Below are positions 34,029 to 42,298 of a stretch of 64,000 bases of DNA, one piece after another (the first letter of the stretch is position 1; every line of letters starts with the position of its first letter). This DNA comes from Mucilaginibacter tundrae (GTDB lineage: Bacteria > Bacteroidota > Bacteroidia > Sphingobacteriales > Sphingobacteriaceae). Position numbers and translations under genes: made by a program. The DNA lies in assembly GCF_013408825.1 (NCBI RefSeq), contig NZ_JACCBZ010000001.1:496001-560000 (forward strand), written 5' to 3'. The notes beneath the pieces are model-generated. The model saw nothing but the letters and a program-made list of their open reading frames with translations. It was not told the DNA's origin and searched no databases.

Positions 34029-36296
34029 TTAAGAAGCCATTTGCTTCCTGATGATATTTAAAGCGCCGCCTGCTTTAAACCACTCAATCTGCTGTGCATT
34101 GTAAGTATGGTTTACCGGGAATGATTCGGTTGAACCATCTTTATGGTGCAATACAACGGTTAATTGTTTGCCCGGGGCAAAAGTGGTTAAACCCGTGATA
34201 TCAAACGTATCGTCTTCCTGTATTTTATCGTAATCGGCAGTATCGGCGAAGGTGATGCCTAACATACCTTGTTTTTTAAGGTTGGTTTCGTGGATACGGG
34301 CAAATGATTTTACCAGTATGGCACGTACACCTAAGTGGCGGGGCTCCATAGCCGCGTGCTCGCGCGATGAACCTTCGCCATAGTTCTCATCACCCACAAC
34401 GATTGAACCGATGCCATGCGCTTTATAATCACGCTGCGTAGCCGGAACCGGACCATATTCGCCGGTCAATTCATTTTTAACGCTATCGGCAGTGTTATTA
34501 AAGTAGTTAATCGCGCCGATAAGCATGTTGTTAGAGATGTTATCCAGGTGACCACGGAATTTTAACCATGGACCAGCCATAGAGATGTGATCCGTAGTAC
34601 ATTTGCCTTTTGCTTTGATCAGCAATTTCAGGCCGGTAATGTCAGTGCCTTCCCATGCGGTAAATGGCTCTAACAATTGCAGGCGTGATGATTTTGGATC
34701 AACAATAACGCTAACCGCGCTGCCATCCTCTGCCGGTGCCTGGTAACCTGCATCTTCAACAGCGTAACCTTTTATCGGCATTTCAATACCTTGCGGCTCG
34801 TCAAATTTAACCTGCTCACCTTTGTCGTTGGTTAACGAGTCAGTCAACGGGTTAAAAGTCAGATCACCGGCGATAACAAATGCGGTAACAATCTCAGGGG
34901 AAGCTACGAACGCGTGCGTATTCGGGTTACCATCCTGGCGTTTAGCAAAGTTACGGTTGAATGAAGTAATGATAGAGTTTTTGCGGGTAGGGTCATCAGT
35001 ATGACGAGCCCACTGACCGATACAAGGGCCACAAGCATTAGCCAAAACAACGCCACCCATATCTTCAAAGGTACCTAAGTAGCCATCACGCTCAACAGTA
35101 TAACGTACCAGCTCCGAACCCGGTGTAATGGTAAATTCCGCTTTAGTTTTTAAGTGTTTATCAGTAGCCTGTTTAGCGATAGAAGCCGAACGGGTAATAT
35201 CCTCGTAAGATGAGTTAGTACATGAACCGATCAAACCAACTTCTAATTTGGTAGGCCAGCCGTTCTCTTTAACAGCAGCAGCGAATTTAGAGATAGGCCA
35301 TGCCAAATCCGGGGTGAATGGTCCGTTAACGTGTGGTTCCAATTCATCAAGGTTGATCTCGATAACCTGGTCAAAATATTGCTCAGGGTTAGCGTAAACC
35401 TCGTCATCACCGGTTAAGTGCTCGGCAATAGCGTCAGCCATAACAGCAATTTCGCCACGTTTGGTACCTTTCAGGTAAGTAGCAGCTTTCTCGTCGTAAC
35501 CAAAGATAGAAGTGGTCGCGCCGATCTCAGCACCCATATTACAAATGGTACCTTTACCCGTTGCAGAAAGTGAGCGTGCACCTTCGCCAAAATATTCAAC
35601 AATAGCGCCTGTACCACCTTTTACGGTTAGGATACCTGCAACTTTCAAAATAACGTCTTTAGCTGATGTCCAGCCTGATAATTTACCGGTTAATTTAACC
35701 CCGATCAGTTTAGGGAATTTTAGCTCCCATGGTAAACCAGCCATTACATCGCAGGCATCAGCTCCGCCAACACCAATAGCCACCATACCTAAACCACCAG
35801 CGTTAGGCGTGTGTGAGTCGGTACCGATCATCATACCACCCGGGAAAGCGTAGTTCTCCAACACTACCTGGTGAATAATACCTGCACCCGGTTTCCAAAA
35901 ACCGATGCCATATTTATCTGATACCGAAGCAAGGAAATCATAAACCTCTAAATTCACATCCTTAGCCGTTTGCAAATCCACATCAGCCCCAATTTTAGCT
36001 TGTATCAGGTGATCGCAATGTACAGTTGAAGGTACAGCAACCTGCGGACGGCCAGCCTGCATAAACTGCAATAAAGCCATTTGCGCGGTAGCATCCTGCA
36101 TCGCAACACGGTCCGGTGCGAAATCAACATAGTCAACGCCACGACCAAATGCTTTGTCAGCATCCCCTTCGGAAAGGTGGGCGTATAATATTTTTTCAGT
36201 TAAAGTAAGGTGTTTACCGGTCGCTTTACGGGCAGCAGCCACACGGGTGCTGTAGCGATCGTAAACCTTTTTGATCATATCTAAATCAAAAGCCAT
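34029..36296 (-). CDS. Aconitate hydratase
   Basis: 755 residues from [10 protein letters not shown]; the frame is open upstream but those residues are not family-like. Interconverts citrate and isocitrate in the TCA cycle. The three 4Fe-4S ligands are in CTNSSY (about 357) and ANACGPCIG (about 420-423). The swivelling domain carries [11 protein letters not shown]. Length and composition match the mitochondrial-type aconitase common in Bacteroidota rather than the about 890-residue AcnA. Monocistronic, with a strong terminator. Confidence 0.95.
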   Translation of the reverse strand: MAFDLDMIKKVYDRYSTRVAAARKATGKHLTLTEKILYAHLSEGDADKAFGRGVDYVDFAPDRVAMQDATAQMALLQFMQAGRPQVAVPSTVHCDHLIQAKIGADVDLQTAKDVNLEVYDFLASVSDKYGIGFWKPGAGIIHQVVLENYAFPGGMMIGTDSHTPNAGGLGMVAIGVGGADACDVMAGLPWELKFPKLIGVKLTGKLSGWTSAKDVILKVAGILTVKGGTGAIVEYFGEGARSLSATGKGTICNMGAEIGATTSIFGYDEKAATYLKGTKRGEIAVMADAIAEHLTGDDEVYANPEQYFDQVIEINLDELEPHVNGPFTPDLAWPISKFAAAVKENGWPTKLEVGLIGSCTNSSYEDITRSASIAKQATDKHLKTKAEFTITPGSELVRYTVERDGYLGTFEDMGGVVLANACGPCIGQWARHTDDPTRKNSIITSFNRNFAKRQDGNPNTHAFVASPEIVTAFVIAGDLTFNPLTDSLTNDKGEQVKFDEPQGIEMPIKGYAVEDAGYQAPAEDGSAVSVIVDPKSSRLQLLEPFTAWEGTDITGLKLLIKAKGKCTTDHISMAGPWLKFRGHLDNISNNMLIGAINYFNNTADSVKNELTGEYGPVPATQRDYKAHGIGSIVVGDENYGEGSSREHAAMEPRHLGVRAILVKSFARIHETNLKKQGMLGITFADTADYDKIQEDDTFDITGLTTFAPGKQLTVVLHHKDGSTESFPVNHTYNAQQIEWFKAGGALNIIRKQMAS

Positions 36297-36440
36297 GGTA
36301 TCTGATCTTTTTAGGTAAAATAATATTGCAAAACACAGCAAATCAACCAATCGGCTGCCGCTGAGCGGCGAATTTACAAAAATTGCAGGGAATATGCTGT
36401 CAGCCAAATATGTAAATGTTATTTGGATAGGTTCTAAATA

Positions 36441-36967
36441 GGAGTTGGCTTGTTGGGTTGACTGAGTTAGTTAGGTTGATTTGGTTAGAGTTTGTTTATG
36501 TGGGCTAATCTAATTCGTTGTTCTTTTTCTTTTTGATGAAGAGAATGTATCCGTTCAACAGTTTGAGGCAACGGTCATACTCCGATTCAAAGTTTTTAAA
36601 TATTTCCTCAGAAATTATATTTTCGTCTTTGGCAATGATCATATGATCTAACGTTTCAGACAACGAGCCTCTTGCTATAACACAAAATCGAATATTATCC
36701 CGATAATGATATCGTCCATGTCCTTCCGCAATATTATTTCCTATCGATCTTGAGCATCTAACTATTTGATCTACTAACCTGAATCTTTCATCTGGAGGAA
36801 AACTCTTAACCATGTCAGCTATGAGCATTCTGATTTTTCTTGCCTGCTTCCATGTTTCTAACTCTGTAAAAGATGCCATTTATTATATCTTAAAATTAAT
36901 CAACCTATTCAACCCACTCCAACCAAATCAACCTAATCTAACTCAGTCAACCCAATAAACCAAACCC
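36441..36967. mobile_element. Four-helix-bundle gene enclosed by long inverted repeats (IVS-like cassette)
   Basis: The left arm 36453-36491 and the right arm 36916-36955 are inverse copies: 38 of 40 aligned positions match, with one gap and one mismatch. Weaker similarity continues outward to 36441 and 36967. The arms are built of GGTTGA/TTAGGTTGATTTGG-like phrases. They enclose a single gene, the four-helix-bundle protein. A transcript across the region would fold into a long stem with the gene in its loop, as intervening sequences in 23S rRNA do. The right arm overlaps the last three codons and stop of the deacetylase gene. No transposase and no clear target duplication are seen. Confidence 0.6.
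36505..36879 (-). CDS. Four helix bundle protein (23S rRNA intervening-sequence protein family)
   Basis: 124 residues. The family pattern is clear: ELETWKQARKIRMLIADMV at the start, FRLVDQIVRCSRSIGNNIAEGHGR in the centre, then SLSETLDHM and a last helix with YDRCLKLLNGYI. This family (TIGR02436/S23-like) is encoded inside intervening sequences of 23S rRNA and also, as here, by isolated genes; the related bAvd proteins assist diversity-generating retroelements. Its molecular job outside those settings is unknown. It is flanked by 40-base inverted repeats (see the cassette entry). Cytosolic and basic at the end. Confidence 0.9.
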   Translation of the reverse strand: MASFTELETWKQARKIRMLIADMVKSFPPDERFRLVDQIVRCSRSIGNNIAEGHGRYHYRDNIRFCVIARGSLSETLDHMIIAKDENIISEEIFKNFESEYDRCLKLLNGYILFIKKKKNNELD

Positions 36968-37567
36968 AAACCCCTTCCCACTCCACACTTCCATAGCCCT
37001 TGGCAAAACATACTCCAACCTGTCAAATGCCTTCAAACTATCATGAAAAACGATAATCGATCCGCTTTCGGTATGCTTCAAAACATTCTGCAAACATTTC
37101 TCAGGCGAGAGGTTAATGTCGAAGTCGCCGCTGAGCACATCCCACATAATAATTTTAATATCGGGCTTAACACTTTTTAACAACTTTATTTGCGACCTTT
37201 TGATGCGCCCATACGGTGGCCGAAAAAGATTAGTTTTGAGCTGTTCATCAGCCTTTAGCGTATTTTCGAGGTAGATATTATCGGCTGTTTTCCAGCCTTT
37301 AAGGTGGTTATAAGTGTGGTTGCCGATGGCATGGCCGTCGTTTTTTACCTGGTTGAAAATGTCGGGGTGTTTGCTTACATTGTCGCCAATACAAAAAAAA
37401 GTAGCTTTGGCATTGTACTGCTTTAAAATATTTAATACAAAGGGTGTAACAATGGGGATAGGTCCATCGTCAAAAGTGAGATAAATGCAAGGCTTATCGG
37501 GTTTTACATCCCATATTAACGAAGAATAATATTTTTTTAACAGCCGGGGTGATTTAACCAGGTACAT
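36947..37567 (-). CDS. Polysaccharide deacetylase (CE4/NodB family)
   Basis: 206 residues. All five NodB motifs are visible: TFDDGP (metal Asp), GNHTYNH (metal His pair), RPPYGR, MWDVLSGD and VFHDS. It would remove N-acetyl groups from a glycan such as peptidoglycan or exopolysaccharide. There is no classical signal peptide, although a short hydrophobic stretch is absent too, so location is unclear. The last residues (GLLG) and the stop codon are encoded by the right inverted-repeat arm of the adjacent cassette, so the natural C-terminus may have been replaced. The -7 box TATATTTG (37579-37572) ends 4 bases before the ATG. Confidence 0.9.
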   Translation of the reverse strand: MYLVKSPRLLKKYYSSLIWDVKPDKPCIYLTFDDGPIPIVTPFVLNILKQYNAKATFFCIGDNVSKHPDIFNQVKNDGHAIGNHTYNHLKGWKTADNIYLENTLKADEQLKTNLFRPPYGRIKRSQIKLLKSVKPDIKIIMWDVLSGDFDINLSPEKCLQNVLKHTESGSIIVFHDSLKAFDRLEYVLPRAMEVWSGKGFGFGLLG

Positions 37568-37571
37568 ACAA

Positions 37572-37579
37572 CAAATATA
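37572..37579 (-). promoter_or_regulatory. -7 promoter box for the polysaccharide deacetylase
   Basis: Minus-strand TATATTTG, exact consensus, 4 bases before the ATG, so the mRNA is nearly leaderless. It lies in the 17-base gap to the divergent tolC-like gene. Confidence 0.6.
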
Positions 37580-37584
37580 ACCTT

Positions 37585-39039
37585 ATGACTTTATATATAT
37601 TAAACTTTAAACGGCTAAGCCTGCTCGGTATACTACTTGCGGCAACACTGGGCTTTACTACCCAGGCGCAGGAGGTTATCACCCTGCAAAAAGCGATAGA
37701 CTTAACACTGCAACGCAACCTTACCATTAAACAAGCACAGATCACCGAATCTCTTGCTAAAGCTGATGTCGATCAGAGTAAATTCAACTTATATCCTACT
37801 TTAAGCGCAAATCCATCGGCCGGATATGGTTTTGGTCGCAGCCCGGTGGCTGGTGCATATGCTTATGCCAATCAAACTATTTTTAACGTAAACGCGCAGG
37901 CTACCGTACAGGAAGTAATTTTCCAGGGAGGCCAATTGCGTAACCAAATCATCGAAAATAAAATTTTGCTCGATGCCGATAAAACCAGCACCGCCAAAGT
38001 TAAAAATGACCTGATTTTAAATGTGGTAGTTGATTATTTGCAGATATTAACCAACCAGGACTTGGTGACCGCGGCGAAGCAACAGATCGAAATTTCAAAA
38101 ATAACACTCGACAGATCGCAAAAGAATTTTGACGCGGGCAATCAAACCCTTGCCGATTTGTCGCAGGCCAAAGCAGGCCTTTCAACCGCCGACCTAAACC
38201 TGACTACAGCCGAAAATCAATATGCATCAACCATACTTACTTTAAAACAGTATATGGAAATGCCCCCTGATTCAGACATCGTGGTAGAAAAACCGGACAT
38301 CAGCAAAATGGATAATATCCAAACCTTGTTCAATGCGAATGATGTAATTAAAACGGCTATGGGTGTTAACCCTGATGTTAAGTTAGCGGAGCTGCAGCAA
38401 AAAAGTTATGAGCAACAAATTAAAATAGCTAAAGGCAATTATTACCCCACGCTAGCTTTGTATGGCGGCCTGGCCTCATATTACTCAAGTGCTAACAGTA
38501 AATACAGGATAGTAGGCAGTACGCCGCTTGCTTACCAAACTATAGGTACGGTTACCGGCACTACGCAAACCGTGCAGAGTATCGAGCAGGTTTCTCAACC
38601 AATTTATGGCCCTTATTCTTTTACACGCCAGTTTGATGATAACTTTAACCAAAGCGTAGGCCTTACTTTACAAATCCCGATCTTTAATCATTTTACAGCC
38701 CACACCGCTGTAAGAAAAGCTAAGTTGAATTATGAATACGCGCAGGTGAGCACAGATTTGGCCCGTAACAACCTAAGCAAAACTATTTTACAGGCATTGC
38801 TTGATGTACAATCTGCACAAAAAAGCTATATATCGGCACAGCAAACTTACCAGGCAAATAAGGATGCCTTTAATGTGGTGCAGCAACGTTACAACGTTGG
38901 GCTGGTAAACTCATTGGATTACAATACATCATTAACCAATTATAATAAAGCTGAAAATGATATGATACAAGCTAAGTACACACTTATTTTCCGCAGTAAA
39001 GTAATCGACTATTATTTGGGCAACCCTATAACACTATAA
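37585..39039 (+). CDS. TolC-family outer membrane efflux protein
   Basis: 484 residues. Signal peptide of about 28 residues ends TTQAQ. Two OEP repeats follow, each with long helices (for example ITESLAKADVDQSKFNLYPTL early and the mirrored SYEQQIKIAKGNYYPTLALYGG later), as in trimeric channel proteins. The segment with Y- and Q-rich strands (about 300-350) suits the barrel. It is followed after 43 bases by the periplasmic adaptor gene, so the two form the outer parts of a tripartite pump or type I secretion system. The permease is not adjacent. Confidence 0.9.
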   Translation: MTLYILNFKRLSLLGILLAATLGFTTQAQEVITLQKAIDLTLQRNLTIKQAQITESLAKADVDQSKFNLYPTLSANPSAGYGFGRSPVAGAYAYANQTIFNVNAQATVQEVIFQGGQLRNQIIENKILLDADKTSTAKVKNDLILNVVVDYLQILTNQDLVTAAKQQIEISKITLDRSQKNFDAGNQTLADLSQAKAGLSTADLNLTTAENQYASTILTLKQYMEMPPDSDIVVEKPDISKMDNIQTLFNANDVIKTAMGVNPDVKLAELQQKSYEQQIKIAKGNYYPTLALYGGLASYYSSANSKYRIVGSTPLAYQTIGTVTGTTQTVQSIEQVSQPIYGPYSFTRQFDDNFNQSVGLTLQIPIFNHFTAHTAVRKAKLNYEYAQVSTDLARNNLSKTILQALLDVQSAQKSYISAQQTYQANKDAFNVVQQRYNVGLVNSLDYNTSLTNYNKAENDMIQAKYTLIFRSKVIDYYLGNPITL

Positions 39040-39082
39040 TTTATCATAATTGAATATCGAACAATCGCAATAACAAAGGATC

Positions 39083-40414
39083 ATGGGAAAAACTACTAAA
39101 TATATACTGATAACGCTTGGCGTTTTTATACTGCTTTTAATAGTGCTGAAAGTTACCGGGGTAATAGGCGGACCCGGTAAAACGCAGGTAGCTACTGAAA
39201 AAGCCGCCGAACGCCAGATTACCGAAACGGTTACCGCCAGCGGAAAGATAAAACCGCACCTGGAAGTGAAGATCACAGCCGAGGTTTCAGGTGAAATTGT
39301 TGACCTGCCCGTAAAAGAAGGTGATGTGGTTAAAAAAGGCCAATTACTTTGTAAGATCAGGCCGGATGTTTTGAAATCAGGCTTTGATCGCGCGGTGGCA
39401 TCATACAACTCACAAAAAGCAAGCGTAGGCAATTCAAAACAAATGCTGGCACAGGCTCAAGCCACTTTCGAGAATCAGGAATCTATTTACAAACGTGATA
39501 AAGCACTGTTGGATAATAAAGTATTAACAGTTGCCGAGTTTGAGGCTGCTAAAGCCAGTTACGAAGGCGCTAAAGCCGCTTTAGAAGCTGCAAGGCAAAA
39601 TGTAATAGGCTCAAACTTCGGATTGGCACAGTCGTCTGCATCAGTGCAGGAAGCACAGGCTGATCTGGATAAAACCAGTATCTATTCTCCTATTGATGGT
39701 GTGGTTTCAAAACTATCAGTAGAAAAAGGCGATCGCGTTTTAGGAACTATACAATTTGCCGGTACCGATATTATGACGGTATCTGACCTGAGCAAATTAG
39801 ATGTGAATGTTGATGTGAACGAAAACGATATTAACCGAATTGAACTTGGCGATTCATCAAATATTGATGTAGATGCTTTTGCCGATAAAAAATTCGCAGG
39901 CGCGGTATCAGAGATAGGCAGCTCGGCTAACGTAGTTGGTACTAATGCCGACCAGGTGACCAATTTTACTGTTAAGGTAAGGATAAACCCTGAATCATAC
40001 ATCAACTTATTAAAGAAAACAGCCGCAAACCCATCACCTTTCCGTCCGGGATTAACCGCTACGGTTGATATCAGAACCAATGATGTAAAAGGATTATCGG
40101 TACCAATCCAGTCGGTTACTACTCGTGAGGAAAAAAAGACTACCGGAAAACCTCAAACCGATGATGATTCGCAAACTGTAAAAATGAACGCGCCTGTAAA
40201 AGAATATGTATTTGTTTACAATGCTGGTAAAATCAAACAAGTATTGGTAACTACAGGTATACAGGATGATACTTATATTGAGATATTATCAGGCTTAAAA
40301 GCCGGTGATGAAGTAGTATCGGCGCCTTATTCAGCAATATCAAAGGATTTGAAAGATGGCATGCTGGTTGAAAAGGTAGATAAATCGAAGTTGTTTGATA
40401 AGCCAGCGAATTAA
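39083..40414 (+). CDS. HlyD/MacA-type periplasmic adaptor (membrane fusion protein)
   Basis: 443 residues. One N-terminal membrane helix (about 6-26). The lipoyl/biotinyl-like halves are GEIVDLPVKEGDVVKKGQ (about 72-90) and TSIYSPIDGVVSKLSVEKGD. Between them is a helical hairpin (about 105-190, alanine/glutamine-rich); beta-barrel and membrane-proximal domains follow. It bridges the tolC-like channel and an inner-membrane transporter, probably an ABC type MacB-like permease as at 51379. A strong terminator follows. The insertion TTGKPQTDDDSQTV (about 353-366) is a polar linker. Confidence 0.9.
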   Translation: MGKTTKYILITLGVFILLLIVLKVTGVIGGPGKTQVATEKAAERQITETVTASGKIKPHLEVKITAEVSGEIVDLPVKEGDVVKKGQLLCKIRPDVLKSGFDRAVASYNSQKASVGNSKQMLAQAQATFENQESIYKRDKALLDNKVLTVAEFEAAKASYEGAKAALEAARQNVIGSNFGLAQSSASVQEAQADLDKTSIYSPIDGVVSKLSVEKGDRVLGTIQFAGTDIMTVSDLSKLDVNVDVNENDINRIELGDSSNIDVDAFADKKFAGAVSEIGSSANVVGTNADQVTNFTVKVRINPESYINLLKKTAANPSPFRPGLTATVDIRTNDVKGLSVPIQSVTTREEKKTTGKPQTDDDSQTVKMNAPVKEYVFVYNAGKIKQVLVTTGIQDDTYIEILSGLKAGDEVVSAPYSAISKDLKDGMLVEKVDKSKLFDKPAN

Positions 40415-40481
40415 GTAACAACTATTATGCACGCATAATATTACATAGCATTTTGCGACGCGATTAATATTTCATTAATTT

Positions 40482-40523
40482 GTCCCGCTACTAAAGAACA
40501 TTTTTTAGTAGCGGGACTTTTTA
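40482..40523 (+). terminator. Rho-independent terminator of the tolC-adaptor operon
   Basis: A perfect 14-base stem GTCCCGCTACTAAA (40482-40495) / TTTAGTAGCGGGAC (40504-40517), followed by TTTTTATTT. It ends 6 bases before gpsA, leaving gpsA with almost no room for a downstream promoter. Confidence 0.88.
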
Positions 40524-40529
40524 TTTGGA

Positions 40530-41537
40530 ATGGATACGCAAAAAAAAAGAATAGCGGTTGTTGGTGGCGGTAGCTGGGCTACAGCCAACGTTAAAATGCT
40601 TACTGACAATATTACCCCTAAAGAAGTATTTTGGTGGATGCGAAATACGCATGCCGTTGAGCATATCCGCAAATTTGGGCATAACCCCAATTATTTGAGT
40701 TCAGTGGATATTAAACTGCCTGCACACCATATCTCAACCGATCTTAAGCACATCATCAATAATGCCGGCTTTATTTTATTGAATGTACCGGCCGCGTTTT
40801 TAAAACAAGCTTTAGAAGGTATTACACCCGAGGACTTTGCCGGTAAAAAAATAATCTCAGCAATTAAGGGCATCGTTCCTGATGAAAACCAGATCATCGG
40901 TGAGTTCCTGAATCAGCATTACAATATATCATTTGATGATTTTATCGTGATTAGCGGCCCTTGCCATGCGGAGGAAGTAGCATTGGAGAAATTATCCTAC
41001 CTAACCATTGCTTCCCGCGATATTGAACTGGCAACTGAATTTGCCGGGATGATCAACACCCGCTATATCAAAACCAATGTTTCCGATGATATTTATGGTA
41101 CCGAATACGGCGCGGTGCTTAAAAATGTTTACGCCATCGCCGGTGGCATTTGCCATGGTGTGGGTTATGGCGATAACTTTCAGGCGGTACTGATATCGAA
41201 CGCTATCCGCGAGTTGGAGCGTTTTGTAGATACCGTACATCCTATCGATCGTGATATTAAAGAATCGGCCTACCTGGGCGATTTGATGGTTACCGCTTAC
41301 TCGCAATTTAGTCGTAACCGTACTTTTGGTAATATGATCGGCAAGGGCTACACCGTAAAATCGGCACAGTTAGAAATGAATATGGTTGCCGAAGGTTATT
41401 ATGCGGTAAATTGCCTGCACGAAGTGAATAAAAACTACCATGTACATATGCCTATTTGCGATGCCGTATACAACATTCTCTATCAAAAGCATTCTCCGGC
41501 ACTTGAAATGAAACATTTAGCAGAGCATTTGAGTTAA
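40530..41537 (+). CDS. gpsA: NAD(P)H-dependent glycerol-3-phosphate dehydrogenase
   Basis: 335 residues. Reduces dihydroxyacetone phosphate to sn-glycerol 3-phosphate for phospholipid synthesis; cytosolic. Rossmann motif GGGSWAT at residues 12-18, substrate lysine in SAIKGI and in EYGAVLKNVYAIAGG, and a C-terminal GDLMVTAYSQFSRNRTFG segment characteristic of GpsA. The ATG lies only 6 bases beyond the terminator of the upstream operon, so its promoter must overlap that hairpin (TTAATTTG at 40475-40482 is a one-mismatch -7 candidate) or some read-through must occur. Confidence 0.95.
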   Translation: MDTQKKRIAVVGGGSWATANVKMLTDNITPKEVFWWMRNTHAVEHIRKFGHNPNYLSSVDIKLPAHHISTDLKHIINNAGFILLNVPAAFLKQALEGITPEDFAGKKIISAIKGIVPDENQIIGEFLNQHYNISFDDFIVISGPCHAEEVALEKLSYLTIASRDIELATEFAGMINTRYIKTNVSDDIYGTEYGAVLKNVYAIAGGICHGVGYGDNFQAVLISNAIRELERFVDTVHPIDRDIKESAYLGDLMVTAYSQFSRNRTFGNMIGKGYTVKSAQLEMNMVAEGYYAVNCLHEVNKNYHVHMPICDAVYNILYQKHSPALEMKHLAEHLS

Positions 41538-41560
41538 TATTTATACAAACTCAAAACACC

Positions 41561-41836
41561 ATGAACAATACATTTAAAGTTGCTTTGTTAGCAACAGGAT
41601 TATTCGCCTTTACGCAAGGCCATGCGCAAACTGTTAAACATGACGCCAAGGATGTTGGCCATAAAACATCAGAAATTGCCGCAAAAAGCAAAGCCACCAT
41701 TGTAGACAGAAAATATGATGGTAAAAAAGGGCCGGGCGGTCAAACTATTTATATCGATAAATATTCGCATTACTACTACGTGAATTCAAAAGGCCATAAA
41801 TACTACTTGAAAAAATCTCAATTAAGGGATAAATAA
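41561..41836 (+). CDS. Small secreted basic protein
   Basis: 91 residues. Signal peptide ends QGHAQ (about 22). The mature 69 residues are lysine-rich, with a central GGQTIYIDKYSHYYYVNSKGHKYYLKKSQL segment that looks like paired strands. A short helix-prone part precedes it (HDAKDVGHKTSEIAAKS). I do not recognise a family. It lies 23 bases after gpsA and may share its transcript. Confidence 0.65.
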   Translation: MNNTFKVALLATGLFAFTQGHAQTVKHDAKDVGHKTSEIAAKSKATIVDRKYDGKKGPGGQTIYIDKYSHYYYVNSKGHKYYLKKSQLRDK

Positions 41837-41880
41837 TATCAATAGTTTTTAAGTAAATTCAGCTTTTACATTGCCTGGAT

Positions 41881-42207
41881 ATGAAAATAATCACCTTTTT
41901 AATTATCGGCATGGCCTGCCTCATGATGCTTTTATCTGTCGCCTGTTCGCCAAAGCAAAAAAGAGATCCAAACCTTATAGGCGAGTGGAAATCAACAGCC
42001 GATGGCAGTAAGCTTAACATCACCGATAAAGGTTTTATGATGATGAAAGATTCGCCAGAGCCGGAGGATTATTTTGTTAAGGGCGATACCATTTACACTT
42101 CATTTGAAGGCAACCTGCCCTATACCAAGTACGCTATTAAGCATTTGGACGCGCATCAGTTGAAGCTATTTACCCCTGATTCAACTTTGGTTGAATTTAC
42201 TAAATAA
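41881..42207 (+). CDS. Small lipoprotein
   Basis: 108 residues with lipobox LSVAC (Cys at residue 22). The mature part begins with GEWKSTADGSKLNI, typical of lipocalin-like lipoproteins of about 80 residues with alternating strands (FMMMKDSPEP, DTIYTSFEG, KYAIKHLD). Likely attached to the outer membrane facing the periplasm. Function unknown. Convergent with the helicase gene across its terminator. Confidence 0.65.
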   Translation: MKIITFLIIGMACLMMLLSVACSPKQKRDPNLIGEWKSTADGSKLNITDKGFMMMKDSPEPEDYFVKGDTIYTSFEGNLPYTKYAIKHLDAHQLKLFTPDSTLVEFTK

Positions 42208-42239
42208 AAAAAGCTCCCGGTAAACTACTCCGGGAGCTT
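42204..42239 (-). terminator. Terminator of the DEAD-box helicase gene
   Basis: AAGCTCCCGG (42211-42220) and CCGGGAGCTT (42230-42239) form a perfect 10-base stem. On the minus strand T7 follows. It lies 60 bases after the helicase stop and 4 bases after the convergent lipoprotein gene. Confidence 0.88.
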
Positions 42240-42298
42240 AACTAAACTAACTAAACTAATTGCATCTGATTAGGATGCGGTATGAAAACTAAAAAAAA

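Noticed and set aside
36441..36967. Classical insertion sequence
   Set aside because: Inverted ends are present but there is no transposase and no clear target duplication; treated instead as an IVS-like cassette.
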